Assembly: GCA_964611035.1 (NCBI GenBank)
Contig: CAZSWT010000018.1
Location: 1 to 52,090, forward strand
DNA from: B33-G16 sp964611035
Lineage (GTDB): Bacteria; Desulfobacterota; DSM-4660; Desulfatiglandales; B25-G16
Direction: 5' to 3'
DNA length: 52,090 bases
Of this stretch, positions 50,685-52,090 are shown piece by piece. The notes under the pieces are model-generated. The model was given only the letters and a program-made list of their open reading frames with translations. It was not told where the DNA came from and did no database searches. Position 1 is the first letter of the stretch. Every line of letters starts with the position of its first letter. A program made the position numbers and the translations under genes.

Positions 50685-51992
50685 TCAGGGTTTTTCTGGC
50701 AGATGAGTTTTTCTGAGGCGGTCGGTCAAGAGTTGAATCACATTGCGGGAGAAGATATTGTCGGCCTGGAGGAGTTCTTCAAAAACATCAGGCATGATGA
50801 CAATAAGGACAGAATCTGTTTCAGCTATAGCTGTTGCGGTTCGGCTTTCGTTCAGAAGATAGGCCATCTCACCAAATACCTCTCCCCCCTCAAGGGTAGC
50901 CAGTTTATGCTCGACTCCATCAATTGTACGGGAAATGCCAATACTTCCGCTATAAATAAAGTATATATCTGTGTCTCTATCTCCTTTTCGAAAAATGGTT
51001 TCTCCTGATTTATAGCGTCTTGCATATTTTTCAAAAATACGTTTTGGGTGCCTGAACAGAAATTTCTCAATCTTTTTTCCTTTGACATCCTGCTTTAACC
51101 GAAAAAAATACATACGTTCAAGCATAAGGACGTCTATTTTGTCGGAAACAAACACATACTCAGCAAAGAAAAAGAAAAGCACAAAACAAAAATGGACCCA
51201 GAGTACCATCAGTATCAGGGATCCAAGGACACCATAGATGACATTGAACGGTGTGACACTAAAGAACCTGAAAAACAACATTTGAAGAAGGATAATTGCG
51301 AGCGCACACCATAAGGCCCCTATTAGACTTGAGATAGTTGTCGGCTTCTTGACCGGCACAAACCGGTACGTCAAAAAAATTACAAGAAATGCAATTATAA
51401 AAGAAAGGAAGCGTCTTATAACTGGAAGGAAGGATTGCAAAAAAGTCTGGCCGATCAGGTTATCTGACAAGAAAAATTGGAAAAAATTAAAACCGATGCT
51501 AATAAAAGTTACCAGAACAGATAGTAATAATAGGATAGATAGTATAAGAAATGAGAAGATTTTCATCACAATTGGTGTTCTGATCATTTCTGTATGGAAT
51601 GCAATTCTTAAACCCCGATGGATCGAGGTTAAAATCCAGCGACCGGCCCATAGCAAATTGAGCAAACCAAAAACCCCTATCGCAGTGGTCTTCACATTTA
51701 AAAGACCAAACTTGATAAGGAGATCCTTGTCCAGATTTTCATTCACATTTTTCAGAAACGCAAAGAAATTGTCCGAAATATAGGGATAAGAGGTTAGGTA
51801 ATGATCAAGGGACAGGAGTAATAAAAGAAAAATAGGAGTAACCGATAAGAGGAAAAAGAAGGCTGCAGCTCCGGCATGGTTGAGCAGTTCATTCTTAAGA
51901 AAGAGGTTTATTGAGAGAATAATCTTTTGTAGAAAGACCTGAAAATGCTTCCTGATAATTCTGGTAATAGTATTCTTGTTTTTCTTGCGCAT
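50685..51992 (-). CDS. YihY/BrkB-family membrane protein fused to a cyclic-nucleotide-binding domain
   Basis: This 435-aa protein (from ATG 51992) has an N-terminal YihY/UPF0761 domain (about residues 5-300) with about six hydrophobic helices and the family motif HAGAAAFFFLLSVTPIFLLL near 40-60. A C-terminal CRP-like cNMP-binding domain (about 325-430) shows FRKGDRDTDIYFIYSGSIGI and the phosphate-binding FGEMAYLLNESRTATAIAE. The fusion suggests a membrane channel or exporter under nucleotide control; this is inferred. A GTG at 52001 is an alternative start. Confidence 0.9.
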   Translation of the reverse strand: MRKKNKNTITRIIRKHFQVFLQKIILSINLFLKNELLNHAGAAAFFFLLSVTPIFLLLLLSLDHYLTSYPYISDNFFAFLKNVNENLDKDLLIKFGLLNVKTTAIGVFGLLNLLWAGRWILTSIHRGLRIAFHTEMIRTPIVMKIFSFLILSILLLLSVLVTFISIGFNFFQFFLSDNLIGQTFLQSFLPVIRRFLSFIIAFLVIFLTYRFVPVKKPTTISSLIGALWCALAIILLQMLFFRFFSVTPFNVIYGVLGSLILMVLWVHFCFVLFFFFAEYVFVSDKIDVLMLERMYFFRLKQDVKGKKIEKFLFRHPKRIFEKYARRYKSGETIFRKGDRDTDIYFIYSGSIGISRTIDGVEHKLATLEGGEVFGEMAYLLNESRTATAIAETDSVLIVIMPDVFEELLQADNIFSRNVIQLLTDRLRKTHLPEKP

Positions 51993-52090
51993 CAACCCCA
52001 CAGCTCCACATAAAATATAGCGAAATGAAACACGATATGTGAACTTAGCGCCTTTCAGGCGGACTTTTAGTCCCCAGCATATTCCATTGT
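51993..52090. other. Right edge of window
   Basis: About 98 bases upstream of the YihY gene with no further gene visible; it may hold its promoter. Confidence 0.3.

Overview
The window looks like chromosome of an anaerobic, Gram-negative bacterium of the Desulfobacterota (old Deltaproteobacteria) type. This is inferred from gene style, not from a marker gene. The signs are a 2-hydroxyacyl-CoA dehydratase-type activase, a B12-binding radical SAM protein, an OmpA-type lipoprotein, a LapA-like protein, PAS hybrid kinases, sigma-54-type promoters and small Cys-rich proteins. No rRNA, tRNA or CRISPR array was seen.

Region 1 (1-12.2 kb, all major genes on +) is a stress and envelope block: groES-groEL, a small exported protein, a STAS-like protein, a Cys-rich protein, a SAP-like protein, a minimal Hsp20, a UspA pseudogene and an intact UspA, small membrane proteins, a DUF21/CBS protein, an MFS transporter, CorA and a TrkA-C membrane protein. 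Both groESL and the SAP/Hsp20 pair are preceded by GG-N10-GC (sigma-54-type) promoters with a shared upstream AGTTCCGAT motif, so a common enhancer-binding regulator is plausible. A 311-bp MITE-like repeat lies between the UspA pseudogene and the next gene.

Region 2 (12.6-16.7 kb, minus) holds housekeeping genes: HAD phosphatase, DRG/Obg-like TGS GTPase, methyltransferase, metallo-beta-lactamase-fold hydrolase and exonuclease III. Region 3 (16.9-24.4 kb) is an amino-acid module: two threonine-synthase-like PLP enzymes, RidA, a complete polar amino acid ABC transporter and an Asp/Glu racemase. Region 4 (24.5-39.3 kb) is mixed: PilZ protein, AbrB-like regulator, B3/B4-domain protein, M48 lipoprotein protease with TPRs, PAS hybrid kinase, MazEF-type toxin-antitoxin pair flanked by 31-bp direct repeats, second HAD phosphatase, RRM protein, radical SAM protein, OmpA lipoprotein, HNH nuclease and a GATase1 protein. 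It also carries several palindromic or dispersed repeats, including a ~180-nt highly structured element at 28428-28608.

Region 5 (39,657-49,197) is the main discovery. It is a 9,541-bp Mu-like transposable element whose exact ends can be read. It begins TG and ends CA, has a TTGCA core 20-24 bp in from each terminus, is flanked by the 5-bp target duplication CCACA, and splits a DUF456 membrane-protein gene that rejoins in frame (84 + 74 codons) when the element and one CCACA are removed. It encodes a MerR-like regulator, a DDE transposase (MuA-like), an AAA+ ATPase (MuB-like), a double winged-helix protein, a RadC-like JAMM protein, zinc-ribbon and small proteins, a capsid-decoration-like protein and a 693-aa tail tape measure protein. 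It has no recognisable terminase, portal, major capsid, sheath, baseplate or lysis gene. It therefore resembles a compact transposing phage-derived element or phage satellite rather than a complete Mu-like prophage.

Region 6 (49.4-52.0 kb, minus) is the 5' part of the split DUF456 gene, an orphan HgdC/BadF-type activase behind a terminator-like hairpin, and a YihY-family membrane protein fused to a cyclic-nucleotide-binding domain.
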